Below, piece by piece: positions 47,575 through 59,493 of a stretch of 64,000 nt of DNA. The translations under genes and the position numbers were made by a program. The notes below the pieces were generated by a model, which was not told the DNA's origin, searched no databases, and worked only from the letters and a program-made list of their open reading frames with translations. The DNA lies in assembly GCF_024166365.1 (NCBI RefSeq), contig NC_064820.1, positions 83,900,001 to 83,964,000 on the forward strand. The letters are read 5' to 3'. Position 1 is the stretch's first letter. Each line of letters opens with the position of its first letter. This DNA is from Elephas maximus indicus. Its lineage: Eukaryota; Chordata; Mammalia; Proboscidea; Elephantidae.

Positions 47575-48030
47575 TCATAAAAATAAAAGCCATGGAAAAA
47601 GGTACAGAAAGATAGTCTGCCAAACTCATCTGCTGCTATTGTTAGCTGCCATCAAGTCAGCCCCCACTTCATGGTGACCTCATGCACAACAGAATGAAAT
47701 GCTGCCTTTCTTCCTAGTCCATCTTAGTCTGGAAACTCCACAGAAACCTGTTCAGCATCATAGCAACACGCAAGTCTCCAGTGACAGATGGGTGATGATT
47801 GCAATGAGGTGCACTGACTGAGAATGGAACCTGGCTCTCCCACATGGAAGGTGAACCACCAATGCCCCATGTTTCATGTCCATATCTTAGCTCAGAATTT
47901 GGGAACTGATGCAAGGGCATTAAAAAGGTTTATATGCATGTGTTCATATATTTCTATACCCGTTGCCATCGAGTCGACTCTATAGGATGTGAAAACAACT
48001 TTTAACTTATACACAGCTAAAGCAGGCCTC
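47575..48030 (+). repeat. Local duplication, copy B
   Basis: Counterpart of 44875-45110, split by a minus-strand tRNA-Gly SINE (about 47635-47868). A short AfroSINE-like scrap, cccgttgccatcgagtcgac with tataggatg, lies at 47959-47988. The 3' part (gaaaacaacttttaacttat) still aligns with copy A. Confidence 0.8.
47635..47868 (-). mobile_element. tRNA-Gly-headed SINE with RTE-type tail
   Basis: The minus strand begins ggggcattggtggttca (tRNA-Gly head), runs through caggtttctgtggagtttcc and ends in gctgacttgatggcagctaa. The middle block gaaaggcctgatgatctac of the 45147 copy is missing here, so there are internal deletions. Confidence 0.8.
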
Positions 48031-48524
48031 ATCTAAGGTCCCAATTGTACATTGAGAACCCCTAATAGAGCACGTGTGCTATAGATGAATAAACTTGCCC
48101 AGTGCTCTCCTTCCTTCAATGACCCCAGTAGGCTGTCCTCTCTATCTCAAAGCCCTCTCACTTGCCTCTGCCCATAGGCTAAATGCCTGAGGGGCCCTGT
48201 CTGAGCTTTCAAACCCACTTTGCCCTCTCAGGTGCCAGTTAAATGCACTCTATTATATGCCTGGCATTTTATAGACTATCTCTTACATCTGTGATAACTA
48301 GGTAGGGTAAATATTATTATCTCCATTTTATAAAAAAGGAAACAAAGGTTCTGGAGGATTAAGACCTCATGGCTAATATGTGGTGGAGGATATATTCACA
48401 CCCAAGAGTCCTCACTCTGAACTCCATACTCTCCCACCATCCCTTATCTCAGCTCTCAGGCCTAAAACCTCAATGACTTCCAACAACCAGTGAATTGGAC
48501 AAAGTAATGGGTCCAGAGCTAGCC

Positions 48525-48735
48525 TGGCATATTGGAGAGAAAACAGGAACACAGGCTTTGAACCACAGTTTGGCCTCTTACTGTGTAATTTGGATGACGC
48601 CATTCACTGAATCTTAGTGTGATTGTATATAAAACAGGGATAGGGATAACTCTCTTCTTAGGAGAGTTGAAAGGGTAAATGAGATCATGCACTTGAAAAT
48701 GCTGTGTAAATAGTAAAGCACTAAACAAACAGAAA
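48525..48735 (+). mobile_element. MIR
   Basis: gaacacaggctttgaaccac, ttactgtgtaatttggatga and ggtaaatgagatcatgcact follow the MIR order nearly end to end. Confidence 0.8.
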
Positions 48736-49227
48736 GTCTTAGTTACCAATATTAATTATTAATAACAGAAGAAGGCTGGACCAACACATCCAAGGCCACC
48801 ACCTCTGCCCCTCAGAAAGATACCTTAGTTGTTACTTCTCTAAAAGGTGCAAGATAAGAAGAAAATGAGGGTAGCTACATGACAGAGGAAGAGGAGAGAA
48901 TTTGAAAGGTGGTCCGCGGTCACATGGGTTAGCAGGCTCCCTGCTCCAAGCCCACAGAGACAGCTGATCAGGGCTCTTTGCCAAGCAGAAAGAATTAAAG
49001 CAGAATAAACATGTCAGAATTCCACTGAACTTTCAACTGGGAAAATAAGGAGAAAAACCACTTCTCTCAATTAAATAAAGTTATCTAATAATACATAACT
49101 CCTACAGCCAGAGTCAACATTAATGCAGTTAAAACTAGCCCTTATAAAAAGCAGATACAATAGCCATATTGTACAAAACCCAGATACAATGCCATAAAAT
49201 TTTAATTAAGACAGTATCATTTCAAAC
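48736..49227. other. DMGDH intron 13 next to exon 13, nothing recognised
   Basis: No exon or nameable repeat. A MIR/MER-like core lies just before the MIR, at about 48250-48370. Confidence 0.45.
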
Positions 49228-49385
49228 CTCTGACCCCCAGGCTCTGAACGCTTTCTCCAGTCTTAAGACATTCATGGCATAGGTTCCAAAATTGTCAATG
49301 CCTTCCTCCTGGCCTGCACTCATGATAGCGTCATAAAGTGCCAAAGAATCTTCTTGTCTGTGATACAGCTCCCAACCCAGCTCTC
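49228..49385 (-). CDS. DMGDH: Dimethylglycine dehydrogenase, exon 13
   Basis: A 158-bp exon starting with two bases that complete the Gly codon split with exon 12. It then has 52 codons from [20 protein letters not shown] to [17 protein letters not shown] and the YAMNxLRLEKxFRAWG core are conserved in GcvT-like folate-binding domains. Acceptor GTTTATTTCAG is good. Donor GAG|GTTTGAAATG is weak at +3 to +6. The frame is intact and closely matches human. Confidence 0.97.
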
Positions 49386-49849
49386 CTGAAATAAACCCAA
49401 AGGTGCCACACCAGAGTAAGAACAATGATCACCAGATCTAAAATGCATTAGCTAAAATACATAAAAGCAGGAGAGAGTCCATTTATGCAACACAGACATT
49501 GTCAGTTTTTAAAAGACCAGTTCACAAAAAGCTGCAACAAAACCCCACTGTTACATCATAGGTGCATTTGTGCCCAATCCTGAGTCTCATAGAGTGTGGA
49601 ATGTAGGACACCTCTTCTAATGACACATAAAGACTGTAATGCAGGAGTTAATCTCCACCCTTGAACCCAGCTTCATGAGGCTTGACTATATTTTCAGGGA
49701 CAATAATGTCAGGTGCATAATTAGCATGGCATAGGTTCTGGGTTTTTTAGTTTATCAAGATAATGGGATAATGGGTTCAAGGTTTAGACACTCTAACTCT
49801 CACCCCCTTGCCCAAGAATCCCAAGGCTTGAGAATATAGCCAACTGACC

Positions 49850-50056
49850 TAAAAACCAAATCCACTGCTGTCAGTCAATTCTGGCTCATAGTGACCCGAC
49901 AGGACAAAGTAGAATTGCCCCATAGGGTTTTCAAGGCTGTAAATCTTTACAGAAGCAGGTTGCCACATCTTTCTCCCATGGAGTAGCTCATGGGTTCCAA
50001 CCATCAGCCTTTTGGTTAGCAGACAAGCACTTTAACCACTGCCACCAGGACTCCTT
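49850..50056 (-). mobile_element. AfroSINE (long variant)
   Basis: aaaaccaaatccactgctgt at the tail, ttgccacatctttctcccat in the extended middle, and taaccactgccaccaggact at the head. caactgac occurs on both sides, a possible target-site duplication. Confidence 0.88.
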
Positions 50057-50937
50057 AGTCAACTGACAATTATGTAAATTGTCTTCATTGTGGGACATCC
50101 ATAGTCTGTGACTCCTCCCACTCCCTATTTCTTCCCCACTAGTCATTTCATTCACATTAGAGGTACGGGCAAAAGTCAAAGGAAATGAAACTCAACCCAA
50201 ACAGTTCTGCTCATTTTTTATTCTGGATACCATTTTGCTGCGATTGGGTAGGGAAACCGTAGGGGAAATGGTAGAATGATAGCCCAGGGAAGAGCTATGG
50301 CCTTTAATACTATGTGTTCTTTTTGTTCCCCAGCATTGAGGGCCAATGGTAATGTGCTTTTCCAGGATAACATCAGGACATGGGGAACACGTTATTGTTG
50401 AATGGATGCTTGGGCACCAAGTACTTCTATAAAGGGACAAGGAGGTCTAGAGGAGATTAGAAGTGAGCCCTAGAGCACCAGTGGGGAACTAAAGAGCATT
50501 CATTCATCTCTGTATCAAATACCCACTATGTGCAAGGTTAGGCAATATATGAAGACTTTCCTAATGAACTTATGGTGCTGAAGGGAAGATGGATAGTGGT
50601 AATGCTCTAAGAAAGGTGCTGATACAGTGCTACGGGAGGCCATCTTGAATGTTCCCAGGTAGAGTCTGCTGACTTGAATATTCTGTCAGCCCTCCAACTA
50701 TTCCAAAAGCTCACTTTCTTGTCTATCCTTTCAAATAAGAGGCAAGTATAGAAACGGACCAACAACTGGAAATTTGTGGAACCACTCTCGCAGATTAGAA
50801 GTGAATAGACAGGACTGCGGTAAGAATTGGGTAGAGGAAATCTTTGTTCAAAGTACATTGACAAAAGCGAATGTGTGTGTGTATATATTTCCGGCAGCTT
50901 CTTTTAGATTTTAGAGACTTTAGGTTGTTTCCCAGTT
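50057..50937. other. DMGDH intron 12, nothing recognised
   Basis: No exon or nameable repeat. A short L2-like word lies at about 50497-50545. Confidence 0.5.
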
Positions 50938-50948
50938 CTTACCAGTAT
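50938..50948 (-). other. Second copy of the exon 12 donor (left target-site duplication)
   Basis: cttaccagtat on the plus strand reads ATACTG|GTAAG on the minus strand. It is an exact copy of the exon 12 junction at 51091-51101, made by the RTE insertion. It is followed on the minus strand by AACTGGG, which would have been the original intron sequence. Confidence 0.9.
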
Positions 50949-51090
50949 GTTGTTGTTGTCAGGTGCTGTCAAGTCAGTTCCAACTCATAGTGACCCCATG
51001 TACAACGGAATGAAATACAGCCCAGTCCTGCACTATGCTCACAATCATTGCTATGTTTGAGCCCATTGTTGCAGCCACTGGGTCAATCCA
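50949..51090 (-). mobile_element. 5'-truncated RTE LINE at the exon 12 donor
   Basis: 142 bp matching the 3' end of the RTE LINE at 22497-22640 (tgttgttgtcaggtgctgtc at its 3' end; cagtcctgcactatgctcac and attgttgcagccactgggtc inside). It carries the last codons of the RTE ORF and the short 3' tail. An 11-bp perfect direct repeat on both sides proves the insertion limits. It begins at intron position +6 of the proximal donor. Confidence 0.94.
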
Positions 51091-51095
51091 CTTAC

Positions 51096-51313
51096 CAGTA
51101 TAAGATATCCTAGTAGCAGTGACAGGAATGTTAGCAACATTTAAGGACTTGGTTTGAAGAAACTTGAAAACATCATCACTAAGATCTTCAGAGGTGAGTT
51201 TCTGAAGGACCTTTCTTGCATGTGGTCCTGCAATTCCAAGGACTCCAAGCTCATCAGTTATATTTCTGATTTCAACATCATATCTACCTTTTATTGCCTC
51301 TTCTTCAATCCAT
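51096..51313 (-). CDS. DMGDH: Dimethylglycine dehydrogenase, exon 12
   Basis: A 218-bp exon: one base completes Arg from exon 11, then 72 codons from [20 protein letters not shown] through [20 protein letters not shown] and [20 protein letters not shown] to RISYT, then one base of a split Gly. Acceptor is CAAATGCAG and donor is CTG|GTAAGT. It encodes the central part of the folate-binding (GcvT-like) half, including the [17 protein letters not shown] segment conserved in the family. A RTE LINE begins six bases into the intron and has duplicated the donor. The coding frame itself is unaffected. Confidence 0.97.
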
Positions 51314-52666
<1,353 letters not shown>

Positions 52667-53101
52667 CTACACAAATAAATTTAAAATTACGTCAGGATGA
52701 AATAGATATCTTATGGACCCTTTTAATATAACATGTAAATAAAAATGAAAAGGTTCTGAATCTTATCATTTATATTGATTGTATTATCTGTAAATCTACT
52801 AAACCTAAACTCAAGATTAATTTTGAAGTCCTCAATTTAAAGGATCATTTAATTGTAGACAGTTTTAAGTTTCCATTGACATAATTAAGGAAAGGTATAA
52901 GGCCCTTAGATGACAATTCACTCAACAAAAATTTAAATTTAAAAATTAGCTATTTTCTTGGTCAATTAAAGAGAAATTCTAATGTTCATACAGAAATTAC
53001 TAAGTAGGCTAAAATAGTGATTTTTTTTTTTTTTTTAATGAGAGGATTGAGAATTAAATAGGCCAGGATTCTGGACCTTGTCTCCCCAGAAGGTTATTTA
53101 C

Positions 53102-53267
53102 CTTTGGAATGACATTTGCAAAGACATAGTCCAACAGTTTAACGGAGTCTTGGCCTTTGATGTTAAACTTGCCAAAGGGTGACAGGTCAATCACACCTAC
53201 TCTTTGCATAACCTGTTTATACTCAGAGCCCACAGGCTCAAACCAGTTTGTGCGGCGAAAACTTGGC
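53102..53267 (-). CDS. DMGDH: Dimethylglycine dehydrogenase, exon 10
   Basis: 166 bp: one base of a split Lys, then 55 codons from [20 protein letters not shown] through [20 protein letters not shown] to ANVIPK. The DLSPFGKF and KGQDS words mark the start of the GcvT-like folate-binding domain. Acceptor TTGTGTTCCAG, donor AAG|GTAAAT. With the end of exon 9, the junction codon is AAG (Lys), where human has Arg by my memory. Confidence 0.96.
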
Positions 53268-53652
53268 CTGGAACACAACGCTTAATGTCATTAAAAAAAA
53301 AAAAAAACTGCCATTCATTTTTAGAAAATTAGAGAATAAAAACGTTTAAATAGTCCTGTTTATCTAGAAACTCTTTTATTTGGAAAAACAACATGCAACC
53401 TAAAATTCTGTTCTGCAAATCATTTGTATATCTTGGAACCTATTTTTTAGCCTTTGAAGTTACTTGTCTATCCCTTTGACCCGTATAATAGAGAATAAAA
53501 TATTAATTAACTAGAAAATAAGATAGAACACCTGGGCTCTCAGATCTGGGAGGGAACTTAAAAGTTACCCAGTCTGGTGGTTTTCAGCCCTGGTTACATA
53601 GTGGAATTCCTGGGGAGTGTTTTTAAATAATACCAATGGCTGGGCCTCTGCT

Positions 53653-53769
53653 CGTTGCGGTTGAGTAGATTCCGACTGATCGCAACCCTATAGGACTGAA
53701 TAGAACTGCCCACTGGGTTTCTAAGGCCATAATCTTTACAGAAGCAGATTGCCACGTCTTTCTCCCACT
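53653..53769 (-). mobile_element. AfroSINE, split or truncated copy
   Basis: cgttgcggttgagtagattc to gattgccacgtctttctccc. A second AfroSINE inserted at its middle (tctcccact at both sides). The head half of this copy is not seen beyond it. Confidence 0.8.
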
Positions 53770-53773
53770 GTAA

Positions 53774-53945
53774 AACCAAACCAAAACCAAACCCAGTGCT
53801 GTCGAGTCAATTCCAACTCATAGCAACCCTACAGGACAGAGTAGAACTGCCCCATAGAGTTTCCAAGGAGCGCCTAGGTGGATTCGAACTGCAGACCCTT
53901 TGATTAGCACCCGTAGCACTTAACCACTACGCCACCAGGGTTTCC
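53774..53945 (-). mobile_element. AfroSINE nested in another AfroSINE
   Basis: aaaaccaaaccaaaaccaaa at the tail, actacgccaccagggtttcc at the head. Very close to the consensus, and tctcccact repeats on both sides (53761-53769 and about 53947-53955). Confidence 0.9.
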
Positions 53946-54709
53946 TCTCCCACTATAGACTAATTAAATCACAATATCTGGAGGGTGGAGCTCCTCAGGT
54001 GATACTAGTATGCTGCCAGGATCATGAACCATTTATCTAGCCCAGTGCTTCTCAAGATTTAATGCCCATATAAACCATTTTCACTTGTTCAAATGCAGGT
54101 TCTGATTCAGTAGGTCTCAGGTGGGGCCTGCTAGTTTGCCTAGAAACAAGCTCCCAGGCGATGTCGATGTGGTTGGTCCACACTTTGAATAAGCAAAGAT
54201 CTGGTCCAACATCTTCATGTTTCAGAAAAAAGACACAAAGTGACTTGCCAAGGCCTTTGCATTAATTAATAATAGAGCTGGGCCTGGACAAAGGTCCTTT
54301 ATGCCTTACAAACTGGCCTCCTAATACGGTATTTTAACTTCAGAGAAGAATACTAAGTCTGCAAAATGAGTTTCCTGTAGTTTAATTATTAAAATTACAG
54401 AAGCAGCTTAGGCCAGACCCACACAGCATAAGGTGAAGAATAGATCTGGAATTTATCTGAGTCATTTATTAAAAACAAGCCAATATTTTGCAATCAAAAA
54501 ATCTAGACTGACTGCCTATATAACCTAAATTTATTAATCAACAACCAGCCCTCTACTATTCTTTGAACTATTTAGACTTGGTCTGAAGTAGAAATCAAAA
54601 CCTGATTAAGTAATCAAAATGACAGCTCGAAAAAGGTAACTTAATGTCTAAATTAGCTATTTGTTTTCTCTTGATTTATGGGTTCCCATGAGAAAAAAAT
54701 ATACAGCCA

Positions 54710-54768
54710 CTACTGGTCACTAGGAGTTGGAATCAATTCACCGACAACAGGTTTGGTTTTGGTTTTTA
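54710..54768 (+). mobile_element. AfroSINE tail fragment
   Basis: Only the 3' end survives: gttggaatcaattcaccgac and aggtttggttttggttttta. It is 5' truncated. Confidence 0.75.
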
Positions 54769-55397
54769 TAAATCTCAAGTACAACAACAGCATGTAACAG
54801 TTTAGAGGAATTCAGAGAATTCTTTTCATGGTTTTGCTTAACCTGAGATGTTAAGTAAATGATCGTTTCTCCTAATTTATCAACTATGTATATAATTTGC
54901 ATAACTCAGTACACATAGACTAAAAAGCAGTTACTCTGAGCTATTCCATGATAAAAAAAAAAAAGAGAAAACTGGAAAAATCTGGGCACTTTTCATTCTG
55001 TGGTTGTATACTATGTGATTCAACTAAGCATCCTAAACCATGGAGAACCTTTAGAAGCCCTGTGGGAATCTGGACGGGGTTGGGAGGGCTCCTCTGAGCT
55101 TCTGGTAAATGTCACACTTAAAAGAGGATTCACTGGGGCTGGTTGTTGTACTCTTGGGTCATGTAGGAATATCGGGGAGAGTGGGAGTGGGGAGGTATCC
55201 TAGATGTGAGCAAATGTCAGGCAGACTAGACTTAGGCCTCCACTGTCAGAAAATAATTTCCATACCAAAGGCTCAATGCTCCTTGTAACGGGGTGGAATG
55301 ATGGACAGGGGGAAATCAAACTTCTCTGACTTTCCTTCACTTCAAGTAGTTTTACTCTTCAATCAGAGCCACAGGCCAAGTTAAGTCCTTCACTTAC
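54769..55397. other. DMGDH intron 9, nothing recognised
   Basis: No further exon or nameable repeat. Confidence 0.5.
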
Positions 55398-55551
55398 TTG
55401 TACTGAGTGTCTTGCCCTGGTTTGTAGAACCAGTGTGGCTGCTCCCAGCCCGCGTGGAACCCCATGGAACACTTAGACTCCAGGGTACTGTAGAGCCCAC
55501 CAACACGCTCAGTCGGCCTCCCGGCAAACCGTTCTTCTTTAGGAAAACTGA
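55398..55551 (-). CDS. DMGDH: Dimethylglycine dehydrogenase, exon 9
   Basis: 154 bp: two bases of a split Val, 50 codons from [20 protein letters not shown] through [20 protein letters not shown] to [10 protein letters not shown], then two bases of a split Lys. Acceptor is CCATTTCAG; a second AG four bases on would break the frame and is not used. Donor is CAA|GTAAGT. It encodes the linker between the FAD (DAO-like) and folate (GcvT-like) halves, with the ERFAGRP and GWEQPHWF words typical of DMGDH and sarcosine dehydrogenase. Confidence 0.96.
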
Positions 55552-55859
55552 CTGAAATGGATAATTGGCACTCTTAATAGCATATAATCAAAACATTTTG
55601 GAAGTATTCAGAAAATGAAAAAAATAGTATGTAAATTCTAGAAGCATAGTGACATCTGTTAAATTTATATAAAAGTCAAGTCTGTCATTTATACTGAGAG
55701 TAAAGCAAAATTGTTTTTAAAATTTAAAATCAGTGATGAACTCCACATGTTAAATATATACATTCATATATATTCCTTGATGAGTCTCAGAGGTTCCTTT
55801 TAGGATCCCTAACAACCCCTCCCCCAGTGAACAGAAAAAGAGCATCTAAAATCAGAGGT

Positions 55860-56024
55860 CTGGTGGTACAGTGGTTAAGTGATACGGCTGCTAACCAAAA
55901 GGTGAGCTGTTCAAATCCACCAACCCCTCCTTGGAAACCCTATGGGGCAGTTCTACTCTGTTCTCAAGGGCTGATATGGGTCCGAATCGACTTAATGGCA
56001 ATGAGTTTGCTTTGTTTTGTTTTT
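55860..56024 (+). mobile_element. AfroSINE with 10-bp target-site duplication
   Basis: ctggtggtacagtggttaag at the head, atgagtttgctttgttttgt at the tail. Perfect repeat aatcagaggt at 55850-55859 and 56025-56034. It ends about 54 bp downstream of the exon 8 donor. Confidence 0.92.
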
Positions 56025-56087
56025 AATCAGAGGTACTACAAATCAATTCTGTAAACACTTTTAGACAACGATGAATTTGCACTTTAC

Positions 56088-56257
56088 CGATATTGTTGAA
56101 TCCGTATGACTCTCTTGCTTTGGCCTCGGTGTACTGAGTTGTTGTCCATTTTCCATACCGATTGGGATCCAATTCTATCAAATCAAAAGGAGGTTCTCCA
56201 TGCAGGATCCAGTCACTGAGATATTTCCCTACCCCACCAGCATGGATTATGCCATAT
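56088..56257 (-). CDS. DMGDH: Dimethylglycine dehydrogenase, exon 8
   Basis: 170 bp: one base completes a Gly codon begun in exon 7 (outside the window), then 56 codons from [20 protein letters not shown] through [20 protein letters not shown] to ESYGFNNI, then one base of a split Val. Acceptor is GTGTTTGAAAG and donor is TCG|GTAAAG. It closes the N-terminal FAD-binding (DAO-like) half; [11 protein letters not shown] lies at its carboxyl end. This is the most 5' DMGDH exon visible, and exons 1-7 (with the mitochondrial targeting signal and most of the flavin site) are beyond 64000. Confidence 0.96.
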
Positions 56258-56770
56258 CTTTCAAACACAGAGATAAATATTCTGTTACTAACACATGTTA
56301 TTTTCAAATAATGACGTATGTCCAAATATTTGGCAGGGTCTCAAAGTAGGAGTGTTCTATGTTATTCAGAACACACAATTAACATAATCTTTGTGATATA
56401 AATTTTTTTCTCAAAAACTACATTTTTAGGCATCCAAATTAAACCTGCCTGACTTAATAGCTAGTTTCGAGAGATGCATACCTTCAAAATAGCCTATGAC
56501 TCTAAGCCAGTAAGGACACTCGTTTTAGGAAAAAAGGGAGGGAAAGGCAGCAAACAGACAGGTGTGGTTGATACCTTATCAGCCCTTTGGAGCTACCACA
56601 GTCCTGACTGATAGGAAACTTTGTGGAAGAAATATGTGTACTGTAGGATGGAAAGTCTGTCTTTTCTCAGACTCAATTTAGCTCTAACCTCCTTTAGTGA
56701 TGACCTCTGTGCAAGGATCCTGGGCCATTATATTAGAAACACTCAAACAAAGAGGCCTTTCCCCCAGGGA
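56258..56770. other. DMGDH intron 7, nothing recognised
   Basis: No exon or nameable repeat. Confidence 0.5.
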
Positions 56771-56785
56771 CCTGTGGGGAAGAAA

Positions 56786-56946
56786 AAAAATCAAACCTGT
56801 TGCCATTGAGTCGATTCCGATTCATAGCAACCTTATAGGACAGAGTAGAACTGCTCCACAGAGTTTCCAGGGAGTGCCTGGTAGATTCAAACTGCTGACC
56901 TTTTGGTTAGCAGCTGTAGCACTTAACCACTATGCTACCAGGGTTT
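56786..56946 (-). mobile_element. AfroSINE
   Basis: aaatcaaacctgttgccatt at the tail, actatgctaccagggtttcc at the head. cctgtggg[g/a]aaga flanks both sides (about 56770-56781 and 56947-56958). Confidence 0.92.
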
Positions 56947-56958
56947 CCCTGTGGGAAA

Positions 56959-58094
56959 GAGGTGGAAAGAAGCACTGGCTTCTGTATTACGTAACTCATG
57001 GGTCACTTGGCGGGCTTGTTTTGGTGGGTTTAGAACCAAGAACATGATTGTGGCAGATAAAGTTTCTTGATTTCAGAAAGAAGGAATCACAATTTTACAT
57101 TGGCCTTGTGTAGCTCTACCCACTCACTCTTGTCTAATGAACATGGTTTAAGTCAAGAGAAGTTGAATGAGGAGTTGATGAGCAGGGAATCTTGGGGGGA
57201 AGAACCAAGAAAAGGAGCTAACTACATGAATAGACATAAAGATACAAGAAAATCCAGTACCCCAAACCACAGCAACTTAACAGCCAGGACCCAGCCTCTA
57301 AGAGGTTGGGAGGACTTTAAGACTGGAAATGTTAACTATTTTTTTCCACAGTAATATACCAGTTTTGCTATTTTACAAAAATGAATACCTAGATTTGTTA
57401 TAAGAATATTTCTCAAGAAGAAAAAAAGGCATTAATTTATTCTTCTCCTGGAAGTTTAAAAAAGAAATACGGATCATCCAAATTATTCACAATGTCTCTA
57501 AATTTCGAGAAGGCAAGAAAAACTAAGTATACACTTGATGAAGTTTATTAAGAGCAGCACATTCATTTAACTGGGTCCATGATATTCTATAAAATATTTA
57601 TCAGTATTGAAGGCTATAGATACTGTTTACAATACTTGAAACTGTATAAAGCTTTATTGACATTTATTGAGTACTTTTTATCATTTACAAGGCATTGTTT
57701 CCATGCACCTATATGTACTAGATAACTTATTTTTAGCAACCTGATTTTACCAATGATAAACCAACTGTTTTACAAATAAGAAAACCCAGGGACACAGTGG
57801 TTAAATAAGATCACAGAAATAAATAGAAGACTCAGGATACAAACCCAGTCTTCTGACCCCAGAGTATATATTTCTTGTTATTGGAACTTACGTCTTCAAT
57901 GGTTCTTAACCTGTTTTTAGCCAACCCATGCGACAGATACTACTTGTATCCTTGACAAACTCCCTGGGTATAGCCAAGGTGGTGCTTCAATTTTCCTGTG
58001 GTCTAGCTGTTACATCACCACGTTTGTTCCTTTTTAACAATGTGCATGAACAAGCGTATGGGGAACAGTGCTGTTATTTGGGAATAATTCTGAA
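56959..58094. other. DMGDH intron 7 with one MIR-like stretch
   Basis: A MIR-like minus-strand region lies at about 57655-57870 (ttacaaggcattgtttccat ... aaacccagtcttctgacccc). No exon. Confidence 0.5.
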
Positions 58095-58103
58095 TCAAAT
58101 TGT

Positions 58104-58617
58104 CTTAGTTATCTAGTGCTGTTATAACAGAAATACCACAAGCGGATGGCTTTAACAAAGAAAAATTTATTCTCTCACAGTTTAAGAGGCTAGAAGTCTG
58201 AGTTCAGGGTGCCAGCTCCAGGGAAAGGCTTTTTCTCTCTGTCAGCTCTGGAGGAAGGTCCTTGTCATCAATCTTCTCCTGGTCTAGGAGTGTCTCCCTG
58301 GGGTCCAAAGGACACGCTCTGCTCCTGGTGCTACTTTCTTGGTGGTAGGAGGTCTCCTTGTCTCTCTACTCATTTCTCTCTTTTATATCTCAAATGAGAT
58401 TGACTCAAAATACAATCTAATCTTGTAGACTGAGTTTTGTCTCATTAACATAACTGCTCCTAATCCTGCCTCATTAGCATCAGAGAGGTAGGATTTACAA
58501 CACATAGGAAAATCACATCAGATCACAAAATGGTAAACAATCATGCAATACTGAGAATCATCGCCTAGCCCAGTTGACACATATTTCTGGGGACATGATT
58601 CAATTTATAACACAAAT
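58104..58617 (-). mobile_element. Solo LTR of ERVL-MaLR type
   Basis: The plus-strand end is tcttagttatctagtgctgt and the minus-strand start is tgttataaattgaatcatgt, both standard MaLR-type LTR ends. Internally gaggctagaagtctgagttc and cctcattagcatcagagagg are family-like. No internal retroviral genes are attached. Confidence 0.75.
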
Positions 58618-58769
58618 CTAATTTATTTTTCAAAATTAAATCTTTTACAAACTTCAGCTATCTAACCACTAACAAATCACATGTAAAATGCAATACAGGT
58701 GAGTGTTATGACCCATCTATTGAGAACTCCTGACTTACGAGCTGAAAGTTTAAAAGCACGAATAAGAAA

Positions 58770-58965
58770 AATCTTAGTATTTTTCTGGTTCTGCCACTAT
58801 CGGCTGTGTGACTTTGGGCAAGTTTTCTAACTTCTGTGAGATTTAGCCTCCTCATCTGCACACTTTATTTATGGTGCTAAGTGAAGAATTAATTGATATA
58901 GCATTTATAAATCACTTAGTACATTGTCTACCACATAGTAGGTGAGCAACACAGGGTGGTTATTA
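58770..58965 (+). mobile_element. MIR
   Basis: ctggttctgccactatcggc, gtgtgactttgggcaagttt and tacattgtctaccacatagt follow the MIR order. Confidence 0.8.
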
Positions 58966-59313
58966 AACCCTTGTATAGCCAATATCAGTGTATGCTTATG
59001 CCTGATTTATAGAACTTTAATAAGGAAGTAATATATGAACAGAAAATGCAGAGGGAACTTAATGAGGATAGGAGAACTGGGTTCCTCTTCCACCTCTAGC
59101 ATTCATCTGCAGAACCAGATTCTTCTAAATGGTCACAGGCTGCTATGCTTTTTGACTGTTTGTGTCTACTTTTTATGGTTACTCTGCCAAACTGTCAGAC
59201 ATTACATCTCACAGCACTTTCTCCACTTTAAATTTGCAGTTTATCATCTGTTCGAAGCCAAGAAAACCAGACTCAATTCAAAAAAACTTTTTAAAATACA
59301 TATTACATACTGG

Positions 59314-59484
59314 GTAGCCCTGGTGGCACAGTGGTGTAAGACCTCAGCTGCTAATCAAAAGCCTGGCAGTTCAAATCACCAGCTGCTCCTTGGAAACCCT
59401 ATGGGGCAGTTCTACTCTGTCCTATAGGGTCACTATGAGTCAGAATCTATTCAACGGCAACAGGTTTTTTTTTTTTTGGTTTGG
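59314..59484 (+). mobile_element. AfroSINE with target-site duplication
   Basis: tagccctggtggcacagtgg at the head, caacggcaacaggttttttt at the tail. tat[t/a]acatactgg at 59301-59313 and 59485-59497. Confidence 0.92.
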
Positions 59485-59493
59485 TATAACATA

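Larger units (their letters stand above)
53575..54185 (+). mobile_element. MER5-type element split by AfroSINEs, and a second MER5-type element
   Basis: The first copy begins ggtggttttcagccctggtt (about 53575-53645) and resumes at about 53950-54035 (aattaaatcacaatatctgg). The second covers about 54040-54185 (cagtgcttctcaagatttaa, gttctgattcagtaggtctc). Confidence 0.72.
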
